Both the position numbers and the translations under genes were made by a program. A model generated the notes under the pieces. The model was not told where the DNA came from and did not search any database. It saw only the letters and a program-made list of their open reading frames with translations. This document shows, in pieces, positions 1 to 6,917 of a stretch of 8,319 nucleotides of DNA. Origin of the DNA: Actinomycetospora sp. (GTDB lineage: Bacteria; Actinomycetota; Actinomycetes; Mycobacteriales; Pseudonocardiaceae); the NCBI GenBank assembly GCA_025925615.1, contig JAICLN010000187.1, positions 1 to 8,319 of the forward strand. Reading direction: 5' to 3'. Position 1 is the stretch's first letter, and each line of letters opens with the position of its first letter.

Positions 1-713
1 AGAACACCTACGGCACCGGCAACTTCCTGTTGCTCAACACCGGCACCGAGCTGGTCCGCTCCAAGAACGGGCTGCTCAGCACCGTGTGCTACCAGTTCGG
101 CGACCAGCCGCCGGTCTACGCGCTCGAGGGGTCGATCGCGGTCACCGGCTCGCTCGTGCAGTGGCTGCGCGACAACCTCGGGATGATCTCGTCGGCGCCC
201 GAGGTCGAGACGCTGGCCGCCCAGGTCGAGGACAACGGCGGCGCCTACGTCGTGCCGGCGTTCTCCGGCCTGTTCGCCCCGTACTGGCGCTCCGACGCCC
301 GCGGCGCGATCGTCGGGCTCACCCGGTACGTCAACAAGAACCACATCGCCCGGGCGGTGCTCGAGGCGACGGCGTTCCAGACCCGCGAGGTCATCGACGC
401 CATGAACGCCGACTCCGGCGTGCCGCTGACCGAGCTCAAGGTCGACGGCGGGATGGTCGGCAACGAGATCCTCATGCAGTTCCAGGCCGACATCCTCGAC
501 GTGCCGGTGACCCGCCCGATCGTCGCGGAGACGACGGCGCTCGGCGCGGCCTACGCCGCGGGCCTCGCCGTCGGGTTCTGGTCCTCGGAGCAGGACATCC
601 GCGACAACTGGGCCAAGGACAAGACCTGGACCCCGTCGATGGACGCCTCGACCCGCGACGGGCTGATGGGGCAGTGGCGCAAGGCGGTGACCCGGACGTT
701 CGACTGGGCGTAG
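1..713 (+). CDS. glpK: Glycerol kinase, C-terminal half (5' end outside window)
   Basis: ATP-dependent phosphorylation of glycerol to sn-glycerol 3-phosphate in the cytoplasm, the entry step of glycerol catabolism. The frame is open from the window edge; the first whole codon is at 3 and the TAG stop is at 711-713. This gives 236 residues, about half of the usual ~500-residue enzyme. The fragment is the second FGGY-kinase domain: LLNTGTE and [11 protein letters not shown] near its start, [13 protein letters not shown] in the middle, then the sugar-kinase signature region [19 protein letters not shown], followed by [15 protein letters not shown]. These match GlpK more closely than xylulokinase or other FGGY members. 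No frameshift is seen. The gene ends 10 bases from the stop of the convergent lpdA gene. The N-terminal domain, the start and any glpF/glpD partner lie outside the window. Confidence 0.96.
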   Translation, partial: NTYGTGNFLLLNTGTELVRSKNGLLSTVCYQFGDQPPVYALEGSIAVTGSLVQWLRDNLGMISSAPEVETLAAQVEDNGGAYVVPAFSGLFAPYWRSDARGAIVGLTRYVNKNHIARAVLEATAFQTREVIDAMNADSGVPLTELKVDGGMVGNEILMQFQADILDVPVTRPIVAETTALGAAYAAGLAVGFWSSEQDIRDNWAKDKTWTPSMDASTRDGLMGQWRKAVTRTFDWA

Positions 714-723
714 CTCCGGCCAC

Positions 724-2127
724 CTAGTCCAGGTCGTCGTGCTGCATGAGCCGGCGACCCGCCTCGGTCACCGACCCGGAGAGCGACGGGTAGATCGAGA
801 ACGTGTGGGCGAGGTCGTCCACCGTGAGGTTGTTCTGCACGGCCATGGCCAGCGGCAGGATCAGCTCGCTCGCCACCGGCGCCACGATGACGCCGCCGAT
901 CACCACACCGGTCGCGGGCCGGCAGAACACCTTGACGAAGCCCCGGGAGACGGCCTGCATCTTGGCGCGCGGGTTCGTGCCGAGCGGCAGGAGCACCTCG
1001 CGCGCGGCGAACTCCCCCGACTCGACCTGCTCGTGCCCGATGCCGACCGTGGCGACCTCCGGGCGCGTGAACACCGCGGAGGCCACCGTCTTGAGCCGCA
1101 GCGGTCCGACGCCCTCCCCCAGCGCGTGCCACATCGCGATCCGGCCCTGCATGGCGGCGACCGAGGCGAGCGGGAGGAGCCCGGTGCAGTCGCCGGCCGC
1201 GTAGACGCCGGGGACGGAGGTGCGCGACACGCGGTCGACGTCGATGTGCCCGGACTCACGCAGCTCGAGCCCGATCGCGTCGCAGCCGAGGTCCTCGGTG
1301 TTCGGCACCGACCCGACGGTCATCAGCGCGTGCGACCCGGTCACCTCCCGACCGTCGGAGAGCGTGACCCGCACGCCGTCCGGGGTGGCGACGACCTTGT
1401 CCGCCCGTGAGCGCGGCTCGATCACCACGCCGCGCTCGGTGAAGACCTCCTCGAGCGTCGCCGCCGCGTCGGGGTCCTCGTGCGGGAGCACCCGGTCGCG
1501 GCTCGAGATCAGCGTCACCGGGACGCCGAGCTCGGCGTACGCGGAGACGAACTCGGCGCCGGTCACGCCGGACCCGACGACGACGAGGTGCTCGGGCAGC
1601 GACTCGAGGTCGTAGAGCTGGCGCCAGGTGAGGATGCGCCGGCCGTCGGGCACCGCGTCGGGCAGCACTCGCGGCGAGGCCCCGGTGGCGATGAGCGCGA
1701 CGTCGGCGGTCACGACCTCGGTGCGTCCGTCGGCGTGCGAGATCTCGATGTCGTGGGTGGCGCTGTGGGCGTCGCTGGCCCGGAACCGCCCGCGCCCGTC
1801 GCAGATCCGGACCCCGGCGCGCTGCACCGTCGACCGGATGTCCGCCGACTGCGCCAGGGCCAGGCCCTTCACCCGCTCGTTCACCCGCGGGACGTCGACG
1901 ACGGCGTCGTCGGAGTCGGCCTCGATCCCCAACTCGCTGTTGCGGCGGAAGCCCGCACGCACGCCGGCCGAGGCGATGAAGGTCTTCGACGGCACGCAGT
2001 CGTAGGCCACGCAGTTCCCACCGACGCTGTCCTCCTCGACGAGGACGACGTCGGCCTCGTGCTGGGAGGCGACGAGCGCCGCCTCGTACCCGGCGGGGCC
2101 GCCACCGAGGATCACGATGCGGGTCAT
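724..2127 (-). CDS. lpdA: NAD(P)H-quinone dehydrogenase / flavoprotein disulfide reductase, LpdA type
   Basis: A 467-residue FAD protein of the pyridine nucleotide-disulfide oxidoreductase family, most like actinobacterial LpdA, which reduces quinones with NAD(P)H rather than acting in a 2-oxoacid dehydrogenase complex. Visible parts: the N-terminal FAD motif GGGPAGYEAA (residues 8-17); the redox-site region GGNCVAYDCVPSK with Cys39 and Cys44; an ATGASPR turn near 148; the NAD(P)-binding Rossmann motif VVVGSGVTGAEF (182-193); the second FAD-contact motif YAAGDCTGLLPLASVAAMQG (309-328); and a C-terminal dimerisation domain. In true dihydrolipoamide dehydrogenases the C-terminus carries HPTxSE; here the aligned stretch is YPSLSG (446-451), so the catalytic His and Glu are missing. 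The ATG at 2127 is preceded by a good ribosome binding site and begins the FAD-binding strand directly. The frame stays open far upstream (to 3201), but that extension has no family similarity. Confidence 0.92.
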   Translation of the reverse strand: MTRIVILGGGPAGYEAALVASQHEADVVLVEEDSVGGNCVAYDCVPSKTFIASAGVRAGFRRNSELGIEADSDDAVVDVPRVNERVKGLALAQSADIRSTVQRAGVRICDGRGRFRASDAHSATHDIEISHADGRTEVVTADVALIATGASPRVLPDAVPDGRRILTWRQLYDLESLPEHLVVVGSGVTGAEFVSAYAELGVPVTLISSRDRVLPHEDPDAAATLEEVFTERGVVIEPRSRADKVVATPDGVRVTLSDGREVTGSHALMTVGSVPNTEDLGCDAIGLELRESGHIDVDRVSRTSVPGVYAAGDCTGLLPLASVAAMQGRIAMWHALGEGVGPLRLKTVASAVFTRPEVATVGIGHEQVESGEFAAREVLLPLGTNPRAKMQAVSRGFVKVFCRPATGVVIGGVIVAPVASELILPLAMAVQNNLTVDDLAHTFSIYPSLSGSVTEAGRRLMQHDDLD

Positions 2128-2135
2128 GGGGAACG

Positions 2136-2141
2136 TCCTCC
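2136..2141 (-). promoter_or_regulatory. Ribosome binding site of lpdA
   Basis: Read on the minus strand this is GGAGGA, eight bases before the ATG at 2127. It is a near-perfect Shine-Dalgarno sequence and settles the start within a frame that stays open much further upstream. Confidence 0.8.
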
Positions 2142-2239
2142 GTTTCGGTGCCGGCTCCGGGGCGGGATCGGGCCCCGGGTGGTGGTGCCGGGCGGTGGTG
2201 GGGTGCCCGAAGTGCCGGTCACGGACCATCCTGCCCGTT

Positions 2240-2252
2240 CGGCGTAACGCCG
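2240..2252. promoter_or_regulatory. Short palindrome in the lpdA / cyclotransferase divergent spacer
   Basis: CGGCGTAACGCCG is a perfect 6-bp inverted repeat around a single central base. It lies between two divergent starts, 112 bases from lpdA and 49 bases from the cyclotransferase start. That fits an operator for a dimeric repressor, but short CG-rich palindromes are common by chance in this base composition. Confidence 0.25.
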
Positions 2253-2288
2253 GTGCTTCCGACGTCGGTCGTGACCCCTCGTCGTGGC

Positions 2289-2294
2289 TACCCT
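2289..2294 (+). promoter_or_regulatory. Candidate -10 box giving a leaderless cyclotransferase mRNA
   Basis: TACCCT fits the actinobacterial TANNNT pattern and ends eight bases before the GTG at 2302, so transcription would begin at or next to that GTG. No Shine-Dalgarno sequence precedes either possible start (2284 or 2302), as expected for leaderless translation. I see no clear -35 element at the normal distance. Confidence 0.4.
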
Positions 2295-2301
2295 GTCCGC
2301 C

Positions 2302-2766
2302 GTGCCGCTCTACGCCGCCTACGGGTCGAACATGGACCCCGCGCAGATGATGCAACGCGCGCCCCACTCCCCGGTCTCGGGGACCGGCTGGCTGGAGGGG
2401 TGGCGCATCACCTTCGGGGGCGAGGACCTCGGCTGGGAGGGCGCCCTGTCCACGGTGGTCGAGGACCCCACGTCGCGGGTCTTCGTCGTGCTGTACGACG
2501 TCAGCCCCCTCGACGTCGACCAGCTCGACCGCTGGGAGGGCGGCGAGCTCGGCATGCACAAGAAGCTGCGGCTGCGGATCCAGACGATGGACGGTCCGCA
2601 GTTGGCATGGGTGTACGTGCTCGACGCGTACGAGGGCGGCCTGCCCTCGGCCCGCTACATCGGCGTGCTCTCCGACGCCGCCGAGGCCGCGGGCGCCCCC
2701 GACGACTACGTGCAGGCGCTGCGCGAGCGGCCCTGCCGCTCGGTCGGGCCCGGCACCGCGACGTAG
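2302..2766 (+). CDS. Gamma-glutamylcyclotransferase-fold protein
   Basis: A 154-residue cytoplasmic protein of the gamma-glutamylcyclotransferase (GGCT/AIG2-like) superfamily, whose members release 5-oxoproline from gamma-glutamyl amines or peptides. The sequence shows the N-terminal substrate-binding loop YAAYGSNMDP (YGSN at residues 7-10) and LDRWEG with Glu79 at the position of the family's catalytic acid, then a beta-rich C-terminal half containing AWVYVLDAY. Length is normal for the family. I prefer GTG 2302 (MPLYAAYGSN) because relatives begin right at this strand and a -10-like box sits just upstream; GTG 2284 would add six residues (MATLSA). The true substrate cannot be read from sequence, as many bacterial members are uncharacterised. 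It diverges from lpdA and converges on tex, so it is probably transcribed alone. Confidence 0.82.
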   Translation: MPLYAAYGSNMDPAQMMQRAPHSPVSGTGWLEGWRITFGGEDLGWEGALSTVVEDPTSRVFVVLYDVSPLDVDQLDRWEGGELGMHKKLRLRIQTMDGPQLAWVYVLDAYEGGLPSARYIGVLSDAAEAAGAPDDYVQALRERPCRSVGPGTAT

Positions 2767-2820
2767 GCGCCGCGGCTCCCGGCCGGTCGCGGTCCGCCGG
2801 GTCCGCGCGGCCCGCCCGAC

Positions 2821-2892
2821 CCCAATGATCGTCGAAACGACGAGGTCCTGGACGCCCAGCCCCCAGGACCTCGTCGTCCCGGTGATCATGGG
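2821..2892. repeat. Long imperfect palindrome between convergent genes (dispersed repeat or two-way terminator)
   Basis: Left arm 2825-2851 and right arm 2863-2889 are 27 bases each and complementary at 23 positions, with an 11-base loop (2852-2862). Both ends carry the same outer hexamer (ATGATC / GATCAT), and the inner 15 bases of each arm pair perfectly. CCC at 2821-2823 and GGG at 2890-2892 extend the stem past one bulged A. In RNA from either strand, two of the four mismatches become G-U wobbles, so 25 of 27 positions can pair. No U-tract follows on either side. It lies 58 bases after the cyclotransferase stop and about 110 bases after the tex stop, so it could end both transcripts. Its size and symmetric ends also fit a REP/MITE-like dispersed palindrome. 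Confidence 0.75.
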
Positions 2893-2943
2893 TGCGAGCA
2901 GGACGACGGAGGCTGCCTCACCCGTGGTCGAGGGCACCTCACG

Positions 2944-2971
2944 CAGGCCTCCGGGGGCTCCGGGCTGCCTG
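2944..2971 (-). terminator. Possible hairpin downstream of tex
   Basis: On the minus strand, CAGGC pairs with GCCTG around an inner CCGG/CCGG stem and a five-base loop, beginning about 27 bases after the tex stop. No U-tract follows. It is a weaker structure than the large palindrome further downstream, and either could serve as the tex terminator. Confidence 0.3.
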
Positions 2972-2998
2972 ACGTACCCCTCGTGCTGGCGGGCGACC

Positions 2999-5416
2999 TC
3001 AGCGGTCGAGGCCGGCCCGGCGCAAGGCGTCGGCCATCGCGCCGTTCGCGGCCGGCTTCCGGTCGCGATCGCCGCCGCCACGACGGCCGCCACCCGGGCC
3101 GCCCTCGGGCTTGCCGCCCTGGCCGTCCCGGGGCTTGCCGCCCTGGCCGCCCCGGGGCTTGCCCTGGCCCTCGCCAACGCGCCGCTCGCCGCCCTGGCCA
3201 CCGGGCTCGTCGTCGAGCCGCAGCGTCAGCGAGATCCGCTTGCGCGGGACGTCGACGTCCAGGACCTTCACCCGCACCACATCGCCGGGCCCGACCACCG
3301 CACGGGGGTCGGACACGAACTCCCTCGACATCGCCGAGATGTGGACCAGCCCGTCCTGGTGCACCCCGACGTCGACGAACGCCCCGAACGCGGCGACGTT
3401 CGTGACCACGCCCTCCAGCACCATGCCCGGCGCGAGGTCGGTGATCTGCTCCACGCCCTCGGCGAAGGTGGCCGTCTCGAAGGCCGGGCGCGGGTCGCGG
3501 CCGGGCTTGTCGAGCTCGGCGATGATGTCGGTGACCGTCGGGATCCCGAAGGTGTCGTCGGTGAACGCCCGCGGGTCGAGCCGGCCGAGCAGCGCGGAGT
3601 TGCCGACCAGCGAGGCGACGTCCGTCCCGGTCTCCTCCACGATGCGCCGCACCACGGGGTAGGCCTCGGGGTGGACCCCGGAGCGGTCGAGCGGGTCGGC
3701 GGCGTCGGGGATGCGCAGGAAGCCCGCGCACTGCTCGAACGCCTTCGCGCCGAGCCGGGGCACCTTCGTCAACGCCGTGCGCGATCCGAACGGGCCGTGC
3801 TCGTCGCGGAACCCGACGATCGTCGTCGCGAGACCCGACGAGATGCCGGACACCCGGCGGAGCAGGGGTGCCGAGGCGGTGTTCACGTCGACGCCGACCG
3901 CGTTCACGCAGTCCTCGACCACGCCGTCGAGCGAGCGCGACAGCATCGTCGCGGACACGTCGTGCTGGTACTGCCCGACGCCGATGGACTTCGGGTCGAT
4001 CTTGACGAGCTCGGCGAGCGGGTCCTGGAGCCGGCGGGCGATGGAGACCGCGCCCCGGATGGAGACGTCGAGGTCGGGCAGCTCCTTCGAGGCCTCCTCC
4101 GACGCCGAGTACACCGACGCGCCCGCCTCGGAGACCATCGCCGGGATGAGCCCGGGGGCCGCCTTCGCGAGCTCCTGGGCGAGCTTGTGGGTCTCGCGGG
4201 AGGCCGTACCGTTCCCGATGGCGACCAGTTCCACCCCGTGCGCCGTGGCGAGCCGGGCGAGGGTGGCCAGCGACCGGTCCCACTGGTTGCGCGGCACGTG
4301 CGGGTAGATCGTCTCGTGCGCGACGACCTTGCCGGTGCCGTCGACGACCGCGACCTTCACGCCGGTGCGCAACCCCGGGTCGAGGCCCATGGTCGGGCGG
4401 GCACCCGCGGGGGCGGCGAGCAGGAGGTCGCGCAGGTTGCCCGCGAACACACCCACCGCGCCCTCCTCGGCCACCTCGCGCAGTCGCACCCGCAGGTCGA
4501 CCACGAGCCGGGACGAGATGCGGGTGCGCCAGGCCCAGCGGGCGACCCCGAGCAGCCACGGGTCCGCCGGGCGCCCGCGGTCCGCGATCCCGGCCGCCAC
4601 CGCGATGCGGGCCTCGTAGGCCGAGGTGTCGCCGTCGTCGTCGGCCGAGCAGGGGTCGAAGGTCAGCGCCAGCACTTCCTCCGACTCGCCGCGCAGCAGC
4701 GCCAGGATCCGGTGCGAGGGCAGCCGGGTGAACGGCTGGTCGAACGCGAAGTAGTCGGAGAACTTGGCCGCCGTCGGGTCGTCCTCCTTGCCCTCGCGGG
4801 CGACGGCGACGACGCGGCCCCGGGTCCACATCCGCTCGCGGAGTTCGCCGACGAGGTCGGCGTCCTCGCCGAGGCGCTCGACGAGGATCGACCGCGCGCC
4901 CTCGAGCGCCGCGTCGGCGTCGGGCACGCCCTTCTCGGCGTCGACGAACGCGGCGGCAGCCGCCCGGGGCTCGACCGTGGGATCACCGAGCAGGCCGTCG
5001 GCCAGCGGCTCGAGGCCGGCCTCGCGGGCGATCATCGCCTTGGTGCGGCGCTTGGGCTTGTAGGGCAGGTAGACGTCCTCGAGGCGGCTCTTGGTCTCGG
5101 CGCCGAGGATCCGGGCGTGCAGCTCGTCGGTGAGCTTGTTCTGTTCCCGGACCGATTCCAGCACCGAGGCGCGGCGCTCCTCGAGCTCGCGCAGGTAGGT
5201 CAGCCGCTCCGCGAGGGTGCGCAGCTGGGCGTCGTCGAGCCCGCCCGTGGCCTCCTTGCGGTACCGCGCGACGAACGGCACCGTCGCCCCGCCGTCGAGC
5301 AGCTCGACGGCGGCGCGCACCTGCCCCTCGCCGACCTCCAGCTCCGTCGCGAGACGGCGCGGGACGGGCGGCAGCTCGGTGGGCGTAGCAGCAGCAGTCG
5401 CGGTCACGGGAGTCAT
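2999..5416 (-). CDS. tex: Tex family transcription accessory / RNA-binding protein
   Basis: An 805-residue cytoplasmic nucleic-acid-binding protein related to Tex and eukaryotic Spt6, linked to transcription and RNA turnover in other bacteria. Domain order: N-terminal helical Tex_N region (about 15-200, with GGATVPFVARYRKEATGGL and LEDVYLPYKPKRRTKA); an RNase H-like YqgF domain from about 341 (MGLDPGLRTGVK, then VAIGNGTASRET); a helix-hairpin-helix region (about 495-570, NTASAPLLRRVSGI and FGSRTALTKVPRLGAKAFEQ); and an S1 RNA-binding domain (about 662-734, LEGVVTNVAAFGAFVDVG, DGLVHIS). A Gly/Lys/Arg-rich tail with tandem repeats follows (about 737-790), and the protein ends in a short conserved-looking helix (MADALRRAGLDR). 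The ATG at 5416 fits the family's N-terminus but has no clear Shine-Dalgarno; a GTG lies 15 bases upstream in frame. It is on the same strand as the M20 gene, 148 bases downstream of it. Confidence 0.96.
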   Translation of the reverse strand: MTPVTATAAATPTELPPVPRRLATELEVGEGQVRAAVELLDGGATVPFVARYRKEATGGLDDAQLRTLAERLTYLRELEERRASVLESVREQNKLTDELHARILGAETKSRLEDVYLPYKPKRRTKAMIAREAGLEPLADGLLGDPTVEPRAAAAAFVDAEKGVPDADAALEGARSILVERLGEDADLVGELRERMWTRGRVVAVAREGKEDDPTAAKFSDYFAFDQPFTRLPSHRILALLRGESEEVLALTFDPCSADDDGDTSAYEARIAVAAGIADRGRPADPWLLGVARWAWRTRISSRLVVDLRVRLREVAEEGAVGVFAGNLRDLLLAAPAGARPTMGLDPGLRTGVKVAVVDGTGKVVAHETIYPHVPRNQWDRSLATLARLATAHGVELVAIGNGTASRETHKLAQELAKAAPGLIPAMVSEAGASVYSASEEASKELPDLDVSIRGAVSIARRLQDPLAELVKIDPKSIGVGQYQHDVSATMLSRSLDGVVEDCVNAVGVDVNTASAPLLRRVSGISSGLATTIVGFRDEHGPFGSRTALTKVPRLGAKAFEQCAGFLRIPDAADPLDRSGVHPEAYPVVRRIVEETGTDVASLVGNSALLGRLDPRAFTDDTFGIPTVTDIIAELDKPGRDPRPAFETATFAEGVEQITDLAPGMVLEGVVTNVAAFGAFVDVGVHQDGLVHISAMSREFVSDPRAVVGPGDVVRVKVLDVDVPRKRISLTLRLDDEPGGQGGERRVGEGQGKPRGGQGGKPRDGQGGKPEGGPGGGRRGGGDRDRKPAANGAMADALRRAGLDR
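3107..3175 (-). repeat. 24-bp tandem repeat encoding the Gly-rich tail of Tex
   Basis: Two adjacent 24-base units (3107-3130 and 3131-3154) differ at one base, and a shorter diverged copy follows to 3175. Each full unit encodes eight residues of the GGQGGKPR type, giving a flexible, positively charged tail after the S1 domain. The unit length is a multiple of three, so copy-number change would keep the frame. Confidence 0.8.
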
Positions 5417-5430
5417 CGTGCAACACCGCA

Positions 5431-5443
5431 CCGACAACGTCGG
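5431..5443. promoter_or_regulatory. Small palindrome just upstream of tex
   Basis: CCGACAACGTCGG has perfect 5-bp arms around AAC and lies 14 bases upstream of the tex ATG on the minus strand. It could be an operator or form a small hairpin in the tex leader near the start codon. The rest of the spacer 5417-5564 shows no recognisable promoter or riboswitch. Confidence 0.2.
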
Positions 5444-5515
5444 CCGGCCCCGGCCCACGTCGTCGGGACCCGGTGTGGCAGGCCGAAGATCGACGGGGCT
5501 TTCCTCCCACTGGAT

Positions 5516-5538
5516 GCAAGCAACGACGCTCCGCTTGC
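5516..5538 (-). terminator. Possible hairpin downstream of the M20 amidohydrolase gene
   Basis: GCAAGC (5516-5521) and GCTTGC (5533-5538) form a perfect 6-bp stem with an 11-base loop, starting 26 bases after the amidohydrolase stop on the minus strand. No T-tract follows. It may partly separate the amidohydrolase transcript from tex, or be chance. Confidence 0.3.
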
Positions 5539-5564
5539 CTCCCGAGGGGGTACCGGACCGAGCC

Positions 5565-6806
5565 CTAGCCCTCCAGCGAGAGCAGCGCCGCCTGCACCAT
5601 CGTCCGCACGCCCACCGGGAGCGCCCGCTCGTCGAGCTGGAACGTCGGCTGGTGGATGTCGGACTGCGGGCCCTCGCCGGACCACACGCCGAGCCGACCC
5701 ATCGCCCCGGGCACGTGCTCGAGGTACCAGCCGAAGTCCTCGCCGCCGGAGGACTGCTCGGTGTCCACGGCCGCACCCGGTCCGGCCGCACGCTCCGCGG
5801 CGCGGCACAGCAGGTCGGCCGACACCGCGTCGTTGACGACCGGCGGGACCCCCCGACGGTGCTCGAGGACGTAGCCGACGCCGGTGGGCGCGAGCAGGGC
5901 GGTCACGAGCTGGCGCACGAGCGCCTCGAGCTCGTTCCAGGTGGCGTGATGCGCGGTGCGCAGCGTCCCGGAGAGCGTGCCGATCTCGGGCACCGCGTTC
6001 GCGGCGTGCCCGGCGTCGACCTGGCCCCAGACCAGCACCGTGCCCGACCGGGGGTCGACGCGGCGCGAGAGCAGGTCCGGCAGCCCGGTGATGACGGTGC
6101 CGAGCGCGTGCACGAGGTCAGCCGTGAGGTGCGGGCGCGAGGTGTGGCCGCCGGGCGAGGTGAGGCGCAGCTCGAGCATGTCGCAGGCCGAGGTGATCGG
6201 CCCGACGCGCGTCCCGACGTGACCGACCTCGAGCCGCGGGTCGCAGTGCAGCGCGAAGATGCGGTCGACGTCGGCGAGCCCGTCGGCGGCGATGACGTCG
6301 AGGGCACCGCCGGGCTGGACCTCCTCGGCGGGCTGGAACACCAGGCGCACCCGGCCGGGAAGCCGGTCGGCCACCGAGGCGAGCGCGAGACCGGCGCCGA
6401 GCAGCACCGAGGTGTGCGCGTCGTGCCCGCACATGTGCGCGACCCCCGGCACCTGCGAGACCCACGGGACGTCGGCGTGCTCGTGCAGCGGCAGCGCGTC
6501 CATGTCGGCGCGCAGCGCGACGGTGCGCGGCCCGGAGCCGATGTCGCAGATCAGCCCCGTGCCGGGCAGCAGCCGCGGCCGCAGGCCCGCCGACTCCAGG
6601 ACGCGGGCGCAGAGGGCGGTGGTGGCGTGCTCGGCCCGGGCGAGCTCCGGGCGTGCGTGGATGGCGCGTCGCCAACCGACGACGTCGCCCACGTGCTCGG
6701 TGAGCCACGCGTCGAGCCATTGCGGACCGGTACCGCTCCCGAGGTCCGTCACGCCCTGTGCCTGCGTCGCACTCGGGTCGTCCGGGCGGGTCTGCAGCAG
6801 CGTCAC
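5565..6806 (-). CDS. M20D-type metal-dependent amidohydrolase (hippurate/IAA-amino acid hydrolase-like; AmiA1/AmiB1 relative)
   Basis: A 413-residue cytoplasmic zinc (or Mn/Ni)-dependent hydrolase that cleaves N-acyl amino acids or similar amides. Motifs in order: RRAIHARPEL (46-55), ALRADMDALPLHE (97-109), HMCGHDAHT (124-132), FQPAEE (157-162), HCDPRLEVGHVG (187-198), the lid-domain SPGGHTSRPH (217-226), and GGEDFGWYLEHVPGAMGRLG (354-373). Predicted metal ligands are Cys126, His128, Glu162, His187 and His385, and Glu161 is the likely general base; all are present. The GTG start at 6806 is chosen because a strong AGGAGG lies seven bases upstream; the frame stays open to 6863 but the extra residues look non-coding. 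No signal peptide is seen. The substrate cannot be told from sequence; a peptidoglycan or acyl-amino-acid role is only a guess. Confidence 0.92.
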   Translation of the reverse strand: MTLLQTRPDDPSATQAQGVTDLGSGTGPQWLDAWLTEHVGDVVGWRRAIHARPELARAEHATTALCARVLESAGLRPRLLPGTGLICDIGSGPRTVALRADMDALPLHEHADVPWVSQVPGVAHMCGHDAHTSVLLGAGLALASVADRLPGRVRLVFQPAEEVQPGGALDVIAADGLADVDRIFALHCDPRLEVGHVGTRVGPITSACDMLELRLTSPGGHTSRPHLTADLVHALGTVITGLPDLLSRRVDPRSGTVLVWGQVDAGHAANAVPEIGTLSGTLRTAHHATWNELEALVRQLVTALLAPTGVGYVLEHRRGVPPVVNDAVSADLLCRAAERAAGPGAAVDTEQSSGGEDFGWYLEHVPGAMGRLGVWSGEGPQSDIHQPTFQLDERALPVGVRTMVQAALLSLEG

Positions 6807-6813
6807 CGTTCCA

Positions 6814-6819
6814 CCTCCT
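6814..6819 (-). promoter_or_regulatory. Ribosome binding site of the M20 amidohydrolase gene
   Basis: On the minus strand this is AGGAGG, a perfect Shine-Dalgarno core seven bases before the GTG at 6806. It sets the start codon against the in-frame upstream alternative at 6863. Confidence 0.85.
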
Positions 6820-6917
6820 CGCACCCCCGAACGGGTCCGTCCGGTGGCTCGTGTCACCAGCATGCCTCCGTCGGAGGGGCTCCCGGGGTCCCCGGACGCC
6901 GATGGCGGTGAGGGGTC

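Noticed and set aside
2128..3201. Upstream extension of the lpdA frame to 3201 on the minus strand
   Set aside because: The added residues are low-complexity, cross the palindrome and run antisense through the cyclotransferase gene. The FAD-binding motif and a good ribosome binding site define the start at 2127.
5417..5564. Possible riboswitch or structured leader upstream of tex (GGGAGGAAAGCC on the minus strand recalls an RNase P motif)
   Set aside because: The region is only 148 bases, far too short for RNase P RNA, and no other conserved riboswitch core is visible. The match is a short purine-rich stretch.
2825..5836. 1003-codon open frame on the + strand
   Set aside because: It is the antisense of tex. 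The translation is Arg/Gly/Asp/Val-rich without any family motif, while the minus strand encodes a full-length Tex protein. The frame only happens to open at the ATG of the palindrome.
6865..6877. CCTCCGTCGGAGG short palindrome
   Set aside because: Six-base arms of CG-rich sequence, expected often by chance at this base composition, with no supporting promoter element nearby.
5217..6911. 564-codon open frame on the + strand
   Set aside because: Antisense shadow of the M20 amidohydrolase gene and of the tex 5' end; no recognisable domain, and composition typical of non-coding frames in high-GC DNA.
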